Assembly: GCF_039649665.1 (NCBI RefSeq)
Contig: NZ_JBDJAW010000031.1
Span: forward strand, 1-64,000
Reading direction: 5' to 3'
Source: Microbispora sp. ZYX-F-249
GTDB taxonomy: Bacteria > Actinomycetota > Actinomycetes > Streptosporangiales > Streptosporangiaceae
DNA length: 64,000 nucleotides
Below the pieces are notes generated by a model, which was not told the DNA's origin, ran no database searches, and saw only the letters and a program-made list of their open reading frames with translations. Of this stretch, positions 18,259 to 26,561 are shown one piece after another. A program made the position numbers and the translations under genes. Each line of letters begins with the position of its first letter. The first letter of the stretch is position 1.

Positions 18259-18287
18259 TTGTTTGAATCTGTTGACAGGAGTGGTGG

Positions 18288-19091
18288 ATGCTGGCCCAGC
18301 AACGGCAGCAGGCGATCCTGGAGAGGGTGCGCAGAACCGGCGGGGTGCGCGTCGCGCAGCTCGTACGCGACCTCGGGGTCTCGGACATGACGATCCGCCG
18401 CGACCTGGAGGTCCTCGCGGAACGCGGCCTGATCGTCAAGGTGCACGGCGGGGCGACCGCCACCGGCACCGGCTCGACGGAGGAGCCGGGCTTCGCGGCC
18501 AAGTCGGTGCGGCAGCAGGCCGAGAAGGAGGCCATCGCCCGCAGGGCGGCCATGCTCGTACGGCCGGGCAGCTCCGTCGCCCTGTCGGCCGGGACCACGA
18601 CCTGGACCCTCGCCCACCACCTGGTGGACGTGCCCGAGCTGACGGTGATCACCAACTCCGTGCAGGTGGCCGACGTCTTCCACCGAGCGGGGCGGCCCGA
18701 CCAGACCGTGGTGCTGGTGGGAGGCGTGCGCACGCCCTCCGACGCCCTGGTCGGCCCGGTGGCCGTGGCGGCCGTCCGCTCCTTGAACGTCGACACGCTC
18801 ATGCTCGGCGTGCACGGCATGAGCGTCAGGGCGGGATACACCACGCCCAACCTGCTGGAGGCGGAGACCGACCGGGCCCTCATCACGGCCGCCCAGCAAC
18901 TCGTGGTCCTGGCCGACCACACCAAGTGGGGGACGATCGGCATCAGCACGATCGCCGCCCTCGGCGAGGCCGATGTGGTCGTGAGCGACGCCGGTCTGCC
19001 GGAGGAGGCGCGCGCCGCGCTGTCGGAACACGCCGGCGAAGTCCTCCTCGCCGATCCGTCCGGGGAATCCGCGCTGGAGACCGCACTGTGA
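18288..19091 (+). CDS. DeoR/GlpR-family transcriptional regulator
   Basis: 267 residues from ATG 18288, with CAGGAG upstream. N-terminal helix-turn-helix (residues 5-60: RQQAILERVRRTGGVRVAQLVRDLGVSDMTIRRDLEVLAERG) and C-terminal sugar-phosphate sensor domain (about 75-250: LSAGTTTWTLAHHL, ITNSVQVADV, DTLMLGVHGMS, LADHTKWG). The family represses sugar operons and is released by phosphorylated sugars. Being directly upstream of galT, it most likely controls galactose use, with a sugar phosphate as inducer. Confidence 0.9.
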   Translation: MLAQQRQQAILERVRRTGGVRVAQLVRDLGVSDMTIRRDLEVLAERGLIVKVHGGATATGTGSTEEPGFAAKSVRQQAEKEAIARRAAMLVRPGSSVALSAGTTTWTLAHHLVDVPELTVITNSVQVADVFHRAGRPDQTVVLVGGVRTPSDALVGPVAVAAVRSLNVDTLMLGVHGMSVRAGYTTPNLLEAETDRALITAAQQLVVLADHTKWGTIGISTIAALGEADVVVSDAGLPEEARAALSEHAGEVLLADPSGESALETAL

Positions 19092-19132
19092 CGCAGAACA
19101 CCGCACGCTGAAAGTTGGAGACCGCTCTGTGA
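19075..19132 (+). repeat. Duplicated ribosome-binding/start segment with a 7-codon mini-ORF between deoR and galT
   Basis: TGGAGACCGCACTGTGA (19075-19091) and TGGAGACCGCTCTGTGA (19116-19132) are 16 of 17 identical. Each holds GGAG followed 8 nt later by GTG. The first GTG (19088) overlaps the DeoR stop and opens a 7-codon frame (TQNTAR after the start) ending at 19111. The second is the galT start. The mini-ORF is probably a by-product of a tandem duplication but could couple galT translation to deoR. Confidence 0.6.
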
Positions 19133-20187
19133 AGCGCACCATCACCCATCTCGCCGACGGCCGCGAGCTCATCTACTTCGACCGGCGCGACGACGCCGAC
19201 CACAGCGCCACCGACCCCAGGGACCTGCCGCCGCGCCCCCTCGCCTCCGAGTTGCGCTACGACCCCCTGATGGACGAGTGGGTGGCCGTCGCCCGGCATC
19301 GTCAGACGCGCACCCACCTGCCGTCCGCCGAGGAGTGCCCGCTCTGCCCGGCCCATCCCGGCTCGGAGATCCCCTCGCCGTACGAGGTGGCGGTGTTCGA
19401 GAACCGGTTCCCGTCGTTCAGCTTCAACACCGGGACGTACGAGCAGGTGGGCGGCCTGAGCGAGGTGCGGCCGGGGATCGGGCGCTGCGAGGTGGTCTGC
19501 TTCACCTCCGACCACAACGCGTCGTTCAGCTCCCTGAGCGACGAGCAGGCCGAGCTCGTCGTCGAGGCGTGGGCCGACCGTACGGCCGAGCTGTCCTCGC
19601 TGCCCGGCGTGGAGCAGGTCTTCTGCTTCGAGAACCGCGGCGCCGAGATCGGCATCACGCTGCCGCACCCCCATGGGCAGATCTACGCCTATCCGTACGT
19701 CACGCCGCGTACGCGCCAGATGCTGGACGCCGCCGCCCGTCACCGGGGCGGCAACCTGTTCGCGGACGTCCTGGCCGCCGAGCGGAGGGGCCCCCGGGTG
19801 GTGGCCGCCAACGAGCACTGGACGGCCTTCGTCCCGGCCGCCGCGCGGTACCCGTTCGAGGTGCACGTCTACCCGCACCGCCGGGTGCCCGACATCCCCG
19901 CGCTGTCGCCGGAGGAACGGGCCGCCTTCGCGCCGCTCTACATCGACGTGCTGCGCCGCCTCGACGGGCTGTTCGGCGTCGTCATGCCGTACGTCGCCGC
20001 CTGGCACCAGGCCCCGGTCACCTACCGGCGCGACCTGGCCCATCTCCACCTTCAGCTCTTCACGATCCGGCGGGCGCCGAACAAGCTGAAGTACCTCGCC
20101 GGCTCGGAGTCGGCGATGGGCGCGTTCGTCAACGACGTGCTCCCGGAGGAGGCCGCCCGGCTGCTCCGGGAGGTGGTCACGGCTTGA
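19129..20187 (+). CDS. galT: Galactose-1-phosphate uridylyltransferase
   Basis: Leloir pathway enzyme exchanging UMP between UDP-glucose and galactose-1-phosphate. 352 residues, usual length, GTG start with GGAG. Visible: the N-terminal zinc-site Cys pair in EECPLCPAHPGSE, an FENRFPSF segment, and the active site HPHGQIYAYPYV (the HPH triad with the nucleophilic second His) followed by HVYPHRRVPD. Likely transcribed with the DeoR regulator. galE and galK, often neighbours, are absent here, so the rest of the pathway must lie elsewhere. Confidence 0.93.
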   Translation: MKRTITHLADGRELIYFDRRDDADHSATDPRDLPPRPLASELRYDPLMDEWVAVARHRQTRTHLPSAEECPLCPAHPGSEIPSPYEVAVFENRFPSFSFNTGTYEQVGGLSEVRPGIGRCEVVCFTSDHNASFSSLSDEQAELVVEAWADRTAELSSLPGVEQVFCFENRGAEIGITLPHPHGQIYAYPYVTPRTRQMLDAAARHRGGNLFADVLAAERRGPRVVAANEHWTAFVPAAARYPFEVHVYPHRRVPDIPALSPEERAAFAPLYIDVLRRLDGLFGVVMPYVAAWHQAPVTYRRDLAHLHLQLFTIRRAPNKLKYLAGSESAMGAFVNDVLPEEAARLLREVVTA

Positions 20188-20249
20188 TCACCGAACGGTT
20201 GCGACTTGGGTGGCACCTGTAGTTTCTTTACCAGTAGTATCCCTGGCAC

Positions 20250-20385
20250 CGGTTGTCACAACCGGTACGCCTAATCCCGGGCGCCTCGCCCGGGAGCCGG
20301 GGACCCAACCACGAACCTGGGGTCAAGGCAGCCGCCTGCCCGGGCTCCTCCAGCCCGCACCCGTCAGCTAACCCGGCCGGCACGT
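20250..20385 (+). promoter_or_regulatory. ydaO-type cyclic di-AMP riboswitch
   Basis: The leader of the next gene has the conserved ydaO/yuaA blocks in order: CGCCTAATCCCGGGCG (near 20269), GAGCCGGGGACCCAACC, a central TGGGGTCAAGG, then CTCCAGCCCGCACCCGTCAG and GCTAACCCGGCCGGCA before the ribosome-binding site. A perfect inverted repeat (ACCGGTT/AACCGGT, 20248-20266) lies at its 5' side. In actinobacteria this riboswitch class controls cell-wall remodelling genes and turns expression off when c-di-AMP is high. Its position just before a secreted hydrolase fits. Confidence 0.93.
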
Positions 20386-20400
20386 GGAGAGGAGTGGGCT

Positions 20401-21342
20401 CTGCCCCGCGCGTACCCCCTGGCTGTCGGTGTGCTCGCCTCCGCCGCCCTCGTGTTCGGCGTGGCCGCCCCGGGCGCCGCCGACCCCAAACCGACGGCGA
20501 AGCAGCTCAAGCAGGAGCTGTCGGACCTGCGGAAGAGGATCGACCGGCTGATCGCCGACTACAACGCCAAACGAGTCGCGCTCGCCGAGGCCCGCGTCGA
20601 GGAGAAGGCCGCGCGCGGGCGGCTGGCCAAGGCGGAGGCCGATTACGAGGCCGCCAGGGACGCCGTACGGCAGATGGCCGGGCTGCGCTACCAGACCGAC
20701 AGCTCGATGGCGCTGCCCGACATGAACACCGCCGCACTGAACTACCAGCTCAAAGAGGAGCAGGCCGCCAGGCTCGAGCACTTCGACCGGATCCGCGCCG
20801 AGCGGCAGCGGGCCGCGGACGCGGCCAAGACGCTCGCCGGACAGCTCAAGACGCAGGCCGCCGAGGTCGCCGCACAACGCGAGGACGCCGAGGACCTCAT
20901 CGAGGAGATCAAGGACAAGCTCGACGCCCTCATCCCGATCGCCCCGGGCAGACGGGCCGGCGGTTCCTGGGCGCCGGAGCTGCCCGCCGGCTCCGACAAC
21001 ATCACCCCCCGCATGCGACTCATGCGCACCGAGGTCGGCAAGGCCTTCAACCTGCGGTTTCCGGTCGGCTGCTACCGCGCGGAGAACAGCGGCGAGCACC
21101 CCCTCGGACGCGCCTGCGACTTCATGATGAGCTCGGGCGGCGCCATGCCCTCCCCGGAGATGAAGGCGCTCGGCGACAGCCTGGCCGCCTGGGCCATCAA
21201 GAACGGGCCGAAGCTGGGCGTGATGTACGTGATCTGGCAGCAGCGCATCTACAACCTCGGCCACCCCGGCTGGCGGACCATGTCCGACCGCGGCGGAGTC
21301 ACCGCCAACCACTACGACCACGTCCACATCTCGATGTACTAG
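20401..21342 (+). CDS. Secreted coiled-coil cell-wall hydrolase-like protein (M15-like C-terminal domain)
   Basis: Read from CTG 20401 it is 313 residues with a full signal peptide (PRAYPLAVGVLASAALVFG, then VAAPGAA before DPKP). A long coiled coil follows (about residues 35-190, LKQELSDLRKRIDRL and similar). The C-terminal domain (about 215-313) carries GEHPLGRACDF and YDHVHIS, an H-x6-D plus H-x-H pattern like M15-fold peptidoglycan peptidases and the ARB_07466 domain. The CTG has GGAGAGGAG 6 nt upstream; the first GTG (20431) has none and would cut the signal peptide. The c-di-AMP riboswitch upstream supports a role in cell-wall remodelling. Confidence 0.82.
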   Translation: MPRAYPLAVGVLASAALVFGVAAPGAADPKPTAKQLKQELSDLRKRIDRLIADYNAKRVALAEARVEEKAARGRLAKAEADYEAARDAVRQMAGLRYQTDSSMALPDMNTAALNYQLKEEQAARLEHFDRIRAERQRAADAAKTLAGQLKTQAAEVAAQREDAEDLIEEIKDKLDALIPIAPGRRAGGSWAPELPAGSDNITPRMRLMRTEVGKAFNLRFPVGCYRAENSGEHPLGRACDFMMSSGGAMPSPEMKALGDSLAAWAIKNGPKLGVMYVIWQQRIYNLGHPGWRTMSDRGGVTANHYDHVHISMY

Positions 21343-21421
21343 GCCCGCAAGCCATCCGCCGGCCCCTTGGCCCGGGCGCTCTCGATGGCCGCGCGCGGCA
21401 CGGTCGATAGCATCGACGGCC

Positions 21422-21883
21422 ATGGCACCCGACTTCCGGCTCCGTCCGGCCGAACCGGCCGACTACGACCGCGTGATCGCCGTCGTGGACGACTGGTGGG
21501 GCCGTTCGATCCACGGGTCCCTGCCCCGCCTGTTCCTCGATCACTTCCATCGGACGAGCATCATCGCCGAGCACGACGAGCGGCTCGGCGGATTCCTCGT
21601 CGGCTTCCTGTCCCCCTCGATGCCGGACGCCGCCTACATCCACTTCGTCGGCGTCGATCCCCGTTTCCGCGGCAATGGCCTGGCCCGCCGTCTCTACCGT
21701 GGCTTCTTCGACATCGCCCAGGCCGGCCACCGCTCCGTGGTCCGGGCCATCACCTCCCCGCAGAACGACGCCTCGATCGCCTTCCACACGAAGATGGGGT
21801 TCACGGTCACTGGTCCCCACCCTGACTACGACGGGCCCTCAACCGACCGGATCCTCTTCGAACGCCGGCTCCCGACCATGTGA
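21422..21883 (+). CDS. GNAT-family N-acetyltransferase
   Basis: 153 residues from ATG 21422. The acetyl-CoA site is VDPRFRGNGLARRLYRGFFDIA (motif A, R/Q-x-x-G-x-G/A); the last strands are QNDASIAFHTKMGFTVTG, the usual motif B. Substrate unknown. There is no Shine-Dalgarno in the 20 nt before the start, so the message is probably leaderless. Stands alone between the riboswitch-controlled gene and a divergent-end secreted protein. Confidence 0.87.
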   Translation: MAPDFRLRPAEPADYDRVIAVVDDWWGRSIHGSLPRLFLDHFHRTSIIAEHDERLGGFLVGFLSPSMPDAAYIHFVGVDPRFRGNGLARRLYRGFFDIAQAGHRSVVRAITSPQNDASIAFHTKMGFTVTGPHPDYDGPSTDRILFERRLPTM

Positions 21884-21962
21884 AGGGCTTGCTGAACGAC
21901 TTCTCGCGCTCGGGGGGTAGGGCCGGCCACCTCGGCGAGCGAGGCGGCCGGGCCGTTCCGGG

Positions 21963-22394
21963 TCAGGCCGGGATCTGCTTCTCGTGCCAGGTGTAGTAGA
22001 GGTAGGTGCTGCCGGGCCCGGTCAGCGTGCCGTAGACCTGCCAGAAGGTGTTGGTGCCGGGCGAGAAGCGGAAGATCTTGTCCCCGGGCCGGTCGTCCAC
22101 GATCACTCGCTGTGACCCGGTGGGCCCGATCCGGACCTCGATCGTGAACGTCTCGGTGTCGGGGATGTCGAGGCAGACCTCGTGCGTGTACGCCGTCGGA
22201 CCGACGATGTTGTAGAGGCGATTGTCCACCGCCGGCGCCTCGACGTTGGTGGGGACGTATTTGTTGACGACATAGGTGTACCCGCCCGTGGAGCAGTCCA
22301 CTGCGGATGTGTCCGCGGACGCGGCGCCGACGCCGGTGAGCGTGGCGCCGAGGACGCCGCTGGCGACGGCGAGAACGGAGATGGTGCGCTTCAT
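21963..22394 (-). CDS. Secreted protein of unknown function
   Basis: 143 residues from ATG 22394, which has GAGGAGAGG upstream. Signal peptide: MKRTISVLAVASGVLGATLT, then cleavage after GAASA before DTSAVDC. The mature part (about 115 residues) has two Cys (VDCSTGG and EVCLDIPD) likely to form a disulfide, and many Thr, Tyr and Val typical of a beta-sandwich. I do not recognise the family. Monocistronic. Confidence 0.75.
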   Translation of the reverse strand: MKRTISVLAVASGVLGATLTGVGAASADTSAVDCSTGGYTYVVNKYVPTNVEAPAVDNRLYNIVGPTAYTHEVCLDIPDTETFTIEVRIGPTGSQRVIVDDRPGDKIFRFSPGTNTFWQVYGTLTGPGSTYLYYTWHEKQIPA

Positions 22395-22715
22395 GCCTCT
22401 CCTCATCCGTGCGGTGGCCCTTCACCCAAGTAGTTGAAGGGTGAATTGATTTTGATCACATCTGCCCCATATGCACAAGCCTGAGCAATGAACCGTTCAT
22501 CTCTCAGTCAAGGCGGTCAGGTTCGGCCTCCACAGTCGATGAACGGCCTACTTGTCTCTGCGAGCGCCCGCGACCCGGAAGAGAACATCGTCTTCGCCGT
22601 TGACGATGTTTTATCAATGGACTAACTTCGTCTCTGCGAGAGACGGCACCGCAGCACCGCGCCCGCCTCGCCGGCTCCTGCCCACACATCCCGATCGTTC
22701 GGAAGGCGATGACGC

Positions 22716-23885
22716 ATGCCCGGAATCGGCGGCGAGACCGCACCTGGATTCGAAGCAGTACGTGAGGCGTTCGCGGCGAATCTGTCCGGCGGGCAGGAGG
22801 TGGGGGCCGCGGTCGCCGTATACCTGCACGGCCGGAAGGTCGTCGACCTGTGGGGCGGGATCGCCGACCCCGGGACGGGCCGCCCCTGGGACCGTGACAC
22901 CCTGGCGGTCGTGTTCTCCACCACCAAGGGGGTCACCGCCGCCTGCGCGCACCTGCTGGCCGAGCGGGGCGAACTGGACCTGGACGCACCCGTCGCCGGC
23001 TACTGGCCGGAGTTCGCGGCGAACGGCAAGGGCCGGATCCCGGTGCGCTGGCTGCTCACCCACCAGGCCGGGCTGCCCGCGATCGACAACCCGATCACCC
23101 CGGCCGAGGCGATCGCCTGGGACCCGATGGTGACCGCGCTGGCCGCCCAGCGGCCGTTCTGGGAGCCGGGCACCGAGCACGGCTACCACGCGCACACGTA
23201 CGGCTGGCTGGTCGGCGAGGTGGTCCGCCGGGTGACGGGCCGCAGCCTCGGTGCCTTCCTCGCCGAGGAGATCGCCGCACCGCTCGGCCTCGATCTTTGG
23301 ATCGGGCTGCCGGAATCCGAGCAGCACCGGGTCAGCCGGATCGTCACGACCCCGATCGACCTCGGCGCGCTGACGGGGATCGACCTGGACGCCCTTCCCG
23401 AGTCCGCGCGCGAGGTGATGCGCGCCTATGCCGATCCCACATCGCTGACCATGCGGGCGATGACCGTCGTCACCCCTCTGCTGAACCACGACGACCCCGC
23501 CGAGCAGCTCGCCGAGATGCCCGCGACCAACGGCATCTGCACCGCCCGCGCGCTGGCCCGCTTCTACGCGGCCCTGATCGGCGAGGTCGACGGGCATCGC
23601 ATCCTGTCCCCCGCCACTGTGGCGGCGGCGACCGCGGAACAGGCCGGCGGCGTGGACCGCGTCCTGCGCGTGCCCGTCCGGATCGCCACCGGTTTCGGCC
23701 TGCCCACCCCCGACGCCTTCTGGTACAGCCCGGCCGCCTTCGGGTTCCCCGGCTACGGCGGATCGCTCGGCTTCGCCGACCCGGCGTCCGGCCTCGCCTT
23801 CGGCTACGTCATGAACCGCGTTCGGGAGGGCGAGCCGGACAGCAGAGCCGCCACGCTCCTCGACGCGGTCCGCAGCGCGATCTGA
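22716..23885 (+). CDS. LipP/EstB-like serine hydrolase (beta-lactamase fold)
   Basis: 389 residues, start ATG 22716. Class C beta-lactamase/esterase VIII fold: nucleophile motif S-T-T-K in VFSTTKGVTAACA (about residue 70), catalytic Tyr candidate in GYHAHTYGWLVGEVVRRVTG, and a glycine-rich late motif FPGYGGSLGFADP. No signal peptide, so cytoplasmic. Members hydrolyse short acyl esters. In M. tuberculosis lipP (Rv2463) lies beside tig; here it falls in the same conserved stretch, about 15 kb from tig. Confidence 0.87.
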   Translation: MPGIGGETAPGFEAVREAFAANLSGGQEVGAAVAVYLHGRKVVDLWGGIADPGTGRPWDRDTLAVVFSTTKGVTAACAHLLAERGELDLDAPVAGYWPEFAANGKGRIPVRWLLTHQAGLPAIDNPITPAEAIAWDPMVTALAAQRPFWEPGTEHGYHAHTYGWLVGEVVRRVTGRSLGAFLAEEIAAPLGLDLWIGLPESEQHRVSRIVTTPIDLGALTGIDLDALPESAREVMRAYADPTSLTMRAMTVVTPLLNHDDPAEQLAEMPATNGICTARALARFYAALIGEVDGHRILSPATVAAATAEQAGGVDRVLRVPVRIATGFGLPTPDAFWYSPAAFGFPGYGGSLGFADPASGLAFGYVMNRVREGEPDSRAATLLDAVRSAI

Positions 23886-23929
23886 GGCGGCGTTGGCGCG
23901 ATACCGCGTGAGCCGGGCAGTATGCCGGG

Positions 23930-24439
23930 ATGACCGACACACGTATCGATCCCCCTGTCGCCGCGGACGAGCGCACGATGCTGCGCTCCTGGCTGGACTG
24001 GCACCGTGAGACCCTCGCCGTGAAGTGCGAGGGCCTGACGGAGGAGCAGCTGCGGCTGCGCTCGGTGCCGCCCTCCAGCATGTCGCTGCTCGGCCTCGTC
24101 CGGCACATGGCCGACGTCGAGCGATCCTGGTTCCGGCGGCGGCTCAACGGCGAGGACCTGGAGGGCATCTACTACAGCGCCGACGACCCGGACGGCGAGT
24201 TCGACAACGTGGACACCGCGTCCGCCGAGGAGGCCTTCGCGACCTGGCGCGCGGAGGTCGAGCACGCGCGGGCGGCCGAAGAGGCCTGCGCCGACCTGGA
24301 CGCCATGACGAAGACGGCCCGTGAGGGCGTCCACTACTCGCTGCGCTGGATCATGTGCCACATGATCGAGGAGTACGCCCGCCACAACGGCCACGCCGAT
24401 CTGCTGCGCGAGCGCGTCGACGGCGCGACAGGCGAGTAG
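23930..24439 (+). CDS. DinB-fold (DUF664) protein
   Basis: 169 residues from ATG 23930. Four-helix bundle with metal-site residues LGLVRHMADVERSWFRRRLNGE (His, about residue 63) and ICHMIEEYARHNGHADLLRE-like C-terminal helix with two His (about residue 155), the DUF664 signature. Likely a metal-dependent transferase using a low-molecular-weight thiol; substrate unknown. No clear Shine-Dalgarno. Convergent with the site-2 protease gene across a short hairpin. Confidence 0.86.
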   Translation: MTDTRIDPPVAADERTMLRSWLDWHRETLAVKCEGLTEEQLRLRSVPPSSMSLLGLVRHMADVERSWFRRRLNGEDLEGIYYSADDPDGEFDNVDTASAEEAFATWRAEVEHARAAEEACADLDAMTKTAREGVHYSLRWIMCHMIEEYARHNGHADLLRERVDGATGE

Positions 24440-24456
24440 CCCGCCGCCCGGCGGGC
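24439..24456. terminator. Short hairpin between convergent genes
   Basis: GCCCGCC-GCCC-GGCGGGC, a 7-bp perfect stem in the 17-nt gap between the DinB-fold gene and the site-2 protease gene. It could terminate both. Confidence 0.5.
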
Positions 24457-25761
24457 TCAGCCGGACAGGCGGACCGGGTTGACGAGGTCGGCGTAGATGA
24501 GAAGGCCGCCCATGACGACCAGCAGGGCCGCCATGACGTACGTCAGCGGGAGCGCCTTGGCCACGTCCACGTAACCGGGGGCGGGCCGGCGGCGCACCCG
24601 CGCGAAGGCCCGCTTGAGGCCCTCCCAGAGCCCGCCGGCGATGTGCCCGCCGTCCAGCGGCAGCAGCGGGATCAGGTTGAACATGCCCACCGCGAGGTTC
24701 AGCGCGGCCAGCAGGTTGATGAAGATTTCGATCTTGTTCTCGACCGGGAGGTCCGAGGCGGCGATCTCACCGCCGATCCGGCCCGCCCCCACGATGCCGA
24801 TCGGCCCGTTCGGGTCGCGCTTGTCTCCCGAGAACGCGGCGTTCCACACGCCGACCATCTTCTTGGGGATGTTGACCATCGCGACGGCGGTGCGCTCGGT
24901 CAGGTCCCACATCTGCCCGACGACGTAGCCGGGGCCCTTCTTCACCACGACGGTGGTCGGGCTCACGCCCAGGAAGCCGACGTTCTTGTCGATCTTGTCG
25001 GGGTCGGTCAGCGAGGGCATGTCCTGCGCGATCAGGTCGACCCGCACGTCGGTCCGCTGCCCGTTCCGTTCGATGCCGAGCGTCGTCGCCCCCGCGCCGT
25101 GCTCCCGGATCAGCCGCTGCGCCGCCTCCCAATCGGCGGCCGCAGTGCCGCCGACGGCGACGATGTGGTCGCCGGGCCGCAGACCGGCCTTGGCGGCGGG
25201 CGTCAGCGGGTCGCTGTCCCGGCAGTCGCGGTGCCCCGCCTCGGCGGCGGGGATGGCGCATTTGGACACCGAGGACACGACAGGCGTCAACTCGCGCACG
25301 CCGAACCCCATCATCACGACCGCGAACAGCACGAACGCCAGCACGAAGTTCATCGCCGGGCCGCCGGTCATGATGATGACCTTCTGCCACCAGGGCTTGC
25401 GGTAGAAGACCCGGTTCTCGTCGCCCGGCCGGATCTCCTCCGAGGCGACGGCCCGCGCGTTCTCGATGAGCCCCTGCCAGGGGCCCGTGGAGACGCTGCG
25501 CAGCTTGCCCGGCTCGTCGGAGGCACGCGGCGGGAGCATGCCGATCATGCGGATGTAGCCGCCGAGCGGGATCCACTTCACGCCGTACTCGGTCTCGCCC
25601 CGCCTGCGCGACCACATCGTGGGCCCGAAACCCACCATGTACTGGGTCACGCGGACGCCGAAGAGCTTGGCGGGCACGAGGTGCCCGATCTCGTGAAGCG
25701 CGATGGAGACCAGCAGACCGACGAAGAGGATCACGAACCCGGCCACGAAGAGCCAGCTCAT
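24457..25761 (-). CDS. rseP: RseP/Rip1-type site-2 intramembrane metalloprotease
   Basis: 434 residues from ATG 25761 (SWLFVAGFVILFVGLLVSIA). Zinc motif HEIGH in the first membrane helix (about residue 22), a second catalytic motif LIPLLPLDGGH with the Asp ligand near residue 375, and a PDZ domain in between (about 170-290: GDHIVAVGGTAAADWEAAQRLIREHG). It cleaves membrane anti-sigma factors or signal peptides within the bilayer. In most actinobacteria it sits between dxr and ispG; neither is here, so this copy has moved or is a paralogue. The in-frame extension to 26109 is rejected because it overlaps the divergent regulator. Confidence 0.92.
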   Translation of the reverse strand: MSWLFVAGFVILFVGLLVSIALHEIGHLVPAKLFGVRVTQYMVGFGPTMWSRRRGETEYGVKWIPLGGYIRMIGMLPPRASDEPGKLRSVSTGPWQGLIENARAVASEEIRPGDENRVFYRKPWWQKVIIMTGGPAMNFVLAFVLFAVVMMGFGVRELTPVVSSVSKCAIPAAEAGHRDCRDSDPLTPAAKAGLRPGDHIVAVGGTAAADWEAAQRLIREHGAGATTLGIERNGQRTDVRVDLIAQDMPSLTDPDKIDKNVGFLGVSPTTVVVKKGPGYVVGQMWDLTERTAVAMVNIPKKMVGVWNAAFSGDKRDPNGPIGIVGAGRIGGEIAASDLPVENKIEIFINLLAALNLAVGMFNLIPLLPLDGGHIAGGLWEGLKRAFARVRRRPAPGYVDVAKALPLTYVMAALLVVMGGLLIYADLVNPVRLSG

Positions 25762-25951
25762 CAGCGCGTACCCCCGAGGTGGAGAAGGTGCCCTGGCAGA
25801 CGAAGCACCTTTCGAGCGTAGCCCACCCGCGCAAAAGCGAAGACTTTTCCGACGCGGGTTCGGCTTGCCCGGCCATGACCGATTAGGGACACTTCGTTGA
25901 CAGTACGCAATTGGTCGATCACCCTTTGAGAGACGTCCAGAGGGGAGCATC

Positions 25952-26557
25952 TTGATCCGGATCCTGGTGGCCGAGCATCTTCCGTTGGTACGGCGTGGCC
26001 TGGTCGCGTCCCTCGACGGGGAGGACGACCTGCGGGTGGTCGCGGACGTCGGGTCGGGCGAGGACATCGTGCCCGCGGCCCTGGACGTGCGGCCGGACGC
26101 CGCCGTCATCGACGCGGACCTGCCCGGCGTGGACGGGCTCAGCGCGGCGGCACGGCTCGGTGAGAAGGTGCCGCGCTGCCGGGTGATGCTGCTGTCGGCG
26201 CAGCCGAGCCCGGGTCACGTGAAGCGGGCCTTCGCGGCGGGCGTCCTGGGCTACCTGAGCATCGAGGTGGGCCCCGAGCAGCTCGCCGACGGCATCCGCC
26301 GGATCACCGCCGGGCGCCGGGTCGTCGACTCCGAGCTGGCGGTCGCCGCGCTGGAGGCCGCCGACTGCCCGCTGACGCCGCGGGAGCACGACGTGCTGCG
26401 GCTCGCGGCGGGAGGCGCGCGCCCGAAGGAGATCGCCGCGGACCTGGGCCTGTCCGTCGGCACCGTGCGCAACCACCTGTCGCGCATCCTCGTCAAGACC
26501 GGGGCGCGCAGCCGTGTGGACGCCGTCCGCATCGCCACCGACTCCGGCTGGCTGTAG
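25952..26557 (+). CDS. Atypical LuxR/NarL-type response regulator
   Basis: 201 residues from TTG 25952, with AGGGGAG upstream. Receiver domain (1-120) with phosphoacceptor Asp54 (AAVIDADLPG) and Ser82, then a LuxR helix-turn-helix (about 135-195: LTPREHDVLRLAAGGARPKEIAADLGLSVGTVRNHLSRI). Two pocket residues differ from the norm: the N-terminal acidic pair is Glu8-His9 and the conserved Lys is Ile104 (GYLSIE). Phosphorylation may be weak or absent. No histidine kinase lies nearby; the convergent neighbour is a PP2C phosphatase. Confidence 0.87.
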   Translation: MIRILVAEHLPLVRRGLVASLDGEDDLRVVADVGSGEDIVPAALDVRPDAAVIDADLPGVDGLSAAARLGEKVPRCRVMLLSAQPSPGHVKRAFAAGVLGYLSIEVGPEQLADGIRRITAGRRVVDSELAVAALEAADCPLTPREHDVLRLAAGGARPKEIAADLGLSVGTVRNHLSRILVKTGARSRVDAVRIATDSGWL

Positions 26558-26561
26558 GAAC

